Assembly (NCBI RefSeq): GCF_025370105.1
Contig: NZ_JANQBK010000008.1
Coordinates: 62,001-126,000, forward strand
Direction of reading: 5' to 3'
DNA length: 64,000 nt
Source: Sphingomonas hylomeconis
GTDB taxonomy: Bacteria; Pseudomonadota; Alphaproteobacteria; Sphingomonadales; Sphingomonadaceae
A program made the translations under genes and the position numbers. Below, piece after piece: positions 61,265 to 64,000 of the stretch. Position 1 is the stretch's first letter, and every line of letters begins with the position of its first letter. The notes below the pieces were generated by a model. It searched no databases. It saw only the letters and a program-made list of their open reading frames with translations, and had not been told where the DNA came from.

Positions 61265-62557
61265 TCAGCTCCGCAACCAGCGGAAGAAGCGCGGCACCGG
61301 CGCGTTGCGCTCCATCCACGCACTATACTCGACATAGGCCGGATCGAGCCCGAGATGCCGTTCCTCGGTGCGTGCGCGCCAGTAATAGACGCCGGCCACG
61401 ACCCCCATCAGGATCGTCGCGCGCGCCGCGTCGGTCAGGCTGCCGGTGCTCAGGAATGGGAGCACCGAAATCAGCCAGAACAGGTTTTTCGACAGATAGG
61501 CCGGATGCCGCGACCAGGCATAGGGGCCGTTGGTCAGGATCCCGCGGTTGGTGAGGTTGGAGAAGCGAAAGCCGAACGTGACCGTCGCCCAGGCATAGAT
61601 CGCGGTCAGCCCGACCAGCACCGCGCCGAACACGCTCAGGATCAGTGGATGGCCGGCAAACCAGAACGACCATTCGGCCGTGCCGGGATGATAATCGAGC
61701 GGCCCGCCCGGATTCATCAGGATGAACGGTGGATAGCAGATCAGCGCCGCCGTCCAGCCCGCGGCAAAAGGCGAGGCGCTGCGGATATGCGAATCGAGCG
61801 GCTTCAGTGCGAGGATATAGCCGACCGTGGCGAAGGCGACGTCGATCATGAACATGAAGGTGATCAGCCAAGTCGATAGCGCGACCGGATCGGACAGCAG
61901 CCGGCCGGTATCGGTGCGGATGAACTCGCCGAACCCGGGTGGGACGATCGCCAGCATGAACGGCAGGAAGAACGCCTTCACGCCCCAGCTGCGCAGATGA
62001 TTGTGGATCGCCGCGCTGTCCGCATCGCCGGCCAGCCCCATCAGCCACGCGCCGAACGACCAGCAATCGTCCCTTGGCGCGGTCGCGTGGCGATCGAGCA
62101 GGATGATATAGGGGATCGAGACGGCAAACAGCAGCGGCGCGACGGTCTGCAGGCACCACATGGCGAACTGGAAATTGCCTTCCCAATAGAAGCGCCCCGT
62201 TGCGTAGATCAGCGCGATCGCGCCCCAGGTGACACACAGGCCGGCAAGCTTGGTCAGGCTGATATCGAGCGTATCGCGCCACGGCTTGGCATTCGCCCAG
62301 TCCATCCCCGTCGTCGGGCGGCGGTGCACGCGATCGACCAGCACTGCCCATGCCAGCATCGGCACGCCGCAGGCCGCGAGGCTGGCCAGTGCCGCATAGG
62401 TCCCGTCCATCCCGAACCAGCGCGCGATGCCGACCCAGATCAGCAGACCCGCAAGGCCGGCCAGCCCCGTCCCGGTGCTGACGGCGGAAGCGGGGCGCGG
62501 GTCAGCCGCCCGGGCTGCGCGTGCGAGAGTGCGATCCTGATACATCGCGGGCAGCAT
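61265..62557 (-). CDS. Multi-pass membrane protein with ICMT/PEMT-like methyltransferase domain
   Basis: About 430 residues with ten or so membrane helices. The C-terminal 120 residues match the isoprenylcysteine carboxyl or phospholipid methyltransferase family: Gly-Pro-Tyr-Ala-Trp-Ser-Arg-His-Pro-Ala-Tyr, then Glu-Glu-Arg-His-Leu, then a Tyr-Val-Glu-Tyr end. The longer N-terminal membrane part is not typical of those small enzymes. A protein or phospholipid substrate is possible. Start candidates are ATG 62557 (AGGG just upstream) and ATG 62545. Confidence 0.8.
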   Translation of the reverse strand: MLPAMYQDRTLARAARAADPRPASAVSTGTGLAGLAGLLIWVGIARWFGMDGTYAALASLAACGVPMLAWAVLVDRVHRRPTTGMDWANAKPWRDTLDISLTKLAGLCVTWGAIALIYATGRFYWEGNFQFAMWCLQTVAPLLFAVSIPYIILLDRHATAPRDDCWSFGAWLMGLAGDADSAAIHNHLRSWGVKAFFLPFMLAIVPPGFGEFIRTDTGRLLSDPVALSTWLITFMFMIDVAFATVGYILALKPLDSHIRSASPFAAGWTAALICYPPFILMNPGGPLDYHPGTAEWSFWFAGHPLILSVFGAVLVGLTAIYAWATVTFGFRFSNLTNRGILTNGPYAWSRHPAYLSKNLFWLISVLPFLSTGSLTDAARATILMGVVAGVYYWRARTEERHLGLDPAYVEYSAWMERNAPVPRFFRWLRS

Positions 62558-62708
62558 AGCCCTGATCTGGTAAGCAAGCCGTAAAGCATCTGCCACCCGT
62601 CTTGCCGCGCAGCACCAGGAGCAACCCCAGCGCCTCTCGATTGCAGTTTATGCAATTGCGATCGCGCGCTACGCACTTGCGGCAAGTCGTGCTGCAGTGC
62701 ACAAAGAC

Positions 62709-62778
62709 GGTGCCTTTCAGGCATCCTCTCCTAAAACTTTCAAGGGGTCGGCTTTTCGGAGCCGACCCCCTTTTTTTT
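62709..62778 (+). ncRNA. Candidate trans-acting small RNA (suhB/mmgR-like) with strong terminator
   Basis: A short hairpin GGTGCC-TTTCA-GGCATC (62709-62725) is followed by an unpaired CTCTCCTAAAACTTTC, which carries an anti-Shine-Dalgarno-like CCTCTCC. Then comes a terminator: AAGGGGTCGGCT (62742-62753) with AGCCGACCCCCTT (62760-62772) and a run of eight T. TTGCGG-N17-CACAAA (62677-62705) could be the promoter and would place the start near 62710. No coding frame explains a plus-strand terminator here. The layout resembles Rfam suhB (mmgR) sRNAs of alphaproteobacteria; family membership is a guess. Confidence 0.55.
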
Positions 62779-62854
62779 GGCCTGCACTTACGGTAGAGCA
62801 AGAACGCTGTCGTCACGCCGAACAAACAAAATAAGAGTTCGAGGAGTGGAGCCA

Positions 62855-62938
62855 GCCGGTCAGACCGGCACCGGCGCGATGCAGTGTGGGGGATGGAGCG
62901 CGACGCCACGGCGCTCTCCCCCACGCGGTGCCTGCATC
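62855..62938. other. Two consecutive hairpins in the intergenic region before tRNA-Gly
   Basis: GCCGGT-CAG-ACCGGC (62855-62869) is followed by a long hairpin. GATGCAG (62878-62884) pairs with CTGCATC (62932-62938), GTGGGGGA (62886-62893) with TCCCCCAC (62917-62924), and GAGCGC (62896-62901) with GCGCTC (62911-62916). That makes 21 base pairs with one bulge. It does not match the repeat families elsewhere in the window. No gene is supported in 62779-63235. Confidence 0.55.
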
Positions 62939-62951
62939 TATTGCGTCTGCG

Positions 62952-62981
62952 TTGACCGGTTCACGGCCAATCCCATCTATT
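62952..62981 (+). promoter_or_regulatory. Promoter candidate upstream of tRNA-Gly
   Basis: TTGACC (62952-62957), 18 bases, TCTATT (62976-62981). It is the best housekeeping-type promoter in the gap. Transcription would begin near 62988, about 250 bases before the tRNA, leaving a long leader of unknown content. A second -35-like TTGACG lies at 63149, closer to the tRNA but with no good -10. Confidence 0.4.
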
Positions 62982-63235
62982 CCTCACCACGTTGCGGCTC
63001 GCAATGGCGCTTGGTCGCCAGCGTTGGGCGCGCAGTCCCGCGAGTGAGCTCTGCTGTCCTGCTTCGGCGCCAGCACGGGCCTTGCCTCAAGCCGGGACCT
63101 TACCGGACGAAAATAGCGCGCCCCAACCGCATCCGCGCCGCAGCCTATTGACGCTCACGGCGCTGCCATGGCAGGTCGCTTGCGGCACGGCCACGCCTGC
63201 GCTTCGGCGCACCGATCGTCGTGACGCTGCATGAT

Positions 63236-63309
63236 GCGGGTATAGCTCAATGGTAGAGCAGCAGCCTTCCAAGCTGAATACGCGGGTTCGATTCCCGCTA
63301 CCCGCTCCA
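63236..63309 (+). tRNA. tRNA-Gly (anticodon TCC)
   Basis: 74 bases that fold as a full cloverleaf. The acceptor stem GCGGGTA pairs with TACCCGC, the D-arm is GCTC-AATGGTA-GAGC, and the anticodon loop CTTCCAA gives anticodon TCC (reads GGA and GGG). The T-arm is CGGG-TTCGATT-CCCG and the 3' CCA is encoded. The first pair of the anticodon stem is a G-A mismatch. Confidence 0.97.
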
Positions 63310-63325
63310 CTGCCCTGGTTTGCGC

Positions 63326-64000
63326 TCAGCTCCGCCGCGGTGGGGCGGTGGACTGACGCAGCACCAAGGAGGCCGGGACGATGGTCGGTCCGTCCGGCGT
63401 TTCGCGACCCATCTGATCGGCGATGATCAGTTCCACTGCACGCGCGGTGACTTCGGCGATCGGCTGGGCGATCGCGGCCAGCGGCGGATGGGTGAAATGC
63501 ACCATCGGCGTATCGTCGAAACTGATCAGCGAGAGATCAGCCGGCACATCGAGCCCACGGGTACGCGCGACGTCCAGTGCGGCCAGCGCCATGCGGTCAT
63601 TGCTGGCGATGATCGCGCTCGGCGGAGCCACCGCGTCGAGCAGCGCCACCGCTGCATCGCGCCCTGATTCATAGCCGAAATCACCCTGCGCGAGCAGCCC
63701 GGCGGTGGCATATCCGGCCGTCGCCATCGCCTGGCGCCAGCCATCGACGCGCCACCCACTCAGTTCATAATCCGCCGGGCCGGCGATAAACCCGATCCGC
63801 TCATGGCCCAGATCCAGCAGATGTTCGGTGGCGAGGCGCGCGGCGCGCTCGTCGTCCATTGTCAGCGCAAAGCCGGGACCGGGCTTGAGCGAGCCGATCC
63901 GTGCAAAGCTGATCCGGTGCTCGGCTAGCAGCTCGGTAATCAGCGGGTTGGCCGAATGCGGCGGGGTGAGGATCACGCCATCGGGTTGCAGCGCGGCGAT
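63326..64000 (-). CDS. LacI family transcriptional regulator, C-terminal part
   Basis: The 224 visible residues run off the right edge; the stop is at 63326. They form the sugar-binding core of LacI/GalR regulators. The Gly-Phe-Ile-Ala-Gly-Pro block, Ala-Ile-Ile-Ala-Ser-Asn-Asp-Arg-Met-Ala-Leu, and Ser-Leu-Ile-Ser-Phe-Asp-Asp-Thr are family marks. The DNA-binding part must lie beyond base 64000. The open frame begins with GTG at 63976, but this is inside the domain and is not the start. Its sugar is unknown. It converges with tRNA-Gly with 16 bases between. Confidence 0.92.
   Translation of the reverse strand: MAALQPDGVILTPPHSANPLITELLAEHRISFARIGSLKPGPGFALTMDDERAARLATEHLLDLGHERIGFIAGPADYELSGWRVDGWRQAMATAGYATAGLLAQGDFGYESGRDAAVALLDAVAPPSAIIASNDRMALAALDVARTRGLDVPADLSLISFDDTPMVHFTHPPLAAIAQPIAEVTARAVELIIADQMGRETPDGPTIVPASLVLRQSTAPPRRS

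Noticed and set aside
62502..62924. A Cys-rich open frame on minus, 140 codons
   Set aside because: It covers the terminator and the start of the ICMT-like gene. Cysteines fall at hairpin sequences, and no ribosome site or homologous pattern is visible.
62848..63000. 6S RNA or SRP RNA in the structured gap before tRNA-Gly
   Set aside because: The SRP core GGAAGG...GCAGCC is missing, and the long hairpin lacks the central bubble of 6S RNA. The neighbouring genes do not fit the usual ssrS site either.
63976..64000. GTG at 63976 as the start of the LacI-type gene
   Set aside because: It lies within the sugar-binding domain, and the frame continues past the window edge. The gene is cut, not short.

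Overview
This 64 kb window is a stretch of core chromosome from a high-GC alphaproteobacterium. It is most probably a sphingomonad (Sphingomonas or a close relative). The points in favour are: the ATP synthase F0 genes form their own cluster with a split b/b' pair; there is a DUF1013 (TrcR) gene; the orders coaD-peptidylprolyl isomerase-queA-tgt and xseB-ispA fit this group; RNase E carries an acidic insertion; coding density is very high, with many ATGA or TGATG gene junctions; and there are many intergenic paired inverted repeats. The assignment rests on recognised protein families only, because no rRNA gene is present. I see no insertion sequence, prophage, CRISPR array or plasmid gene.

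Layout. 1-3.2 kb (minus): a partial membrane protein, a GNAT acetyltransferase, a GcvA-type LysR regulator, apaG and metZ; metZ has a possible SAM-II-like leader. 3.3-13 kb: a PMT-type glycosyltransferase on plus, then a long minus run (DUF3857/transglutaminase-TPR protein, polysaccharide deacetylase, FemAB-like acyltransferase, recO, leuB, a polyprenyl-phosphate glycosyltransferase fused to GtrA, map). 13-18 kb: uvrC, a small secreted protein, and atpI-B-E-F'-F. 18.5-22.3 kb: ydbH-ynbE-ydbL, an intermembrane lipid-transport set. 22-33 kb: radC, a GST with a possible operator, a dienelactone hydrolase, an MBL hydrolase, trcR, a plcP-like phosphoesterase with a glycosyltransferase (possible membrane lipid remodelling), a flotillin with its YqiJ-like partner, and a quinone oxidoreductase.

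33-49 kb (mostly plus): a DUF1192 protein, clpA, a membrane diguanylate cyclase, an acyl-CoA ligase, an L,D-transpeptidase and an aldehyde dehydrogenase (both minus), xseB-ispA, coaD-ppi-queA-EF-hand protein-tgt, and a SleB-type cell-wall hydrolase. 49-62.6 kb: an AmiC-type amidase opposite rne, a BepA-like protease with a DsbA-like oxidoreductase, a YadGH-like ABC exporter, glpX, dapD with a HAD nucleotidase, and an ICMT-like membrane methyltransferase. 62.6-64 kb: a candidate small RNA with a strong terminator, a structured intergenic stretch, tRNA-Gly(TCC), and the 3' part of a LacI-type regulator cut by the window edge.

Envelope biology is the main shared theme: lipid transport, lipid remodelling, peptidoglycan hydrolysis and cross-linking, outer-membrane quality control and surface glycosylation. 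The signals not explained by ordinary genes are the paired inverted repeats placed next to stop codons, the possible metZ riboswitch, the small RNA and structured DNA before tRNA-Gly, the rne leader, and the PMT/polyprenyl-phosphate transferase and plcP/glycosyltransferase gene pairs.
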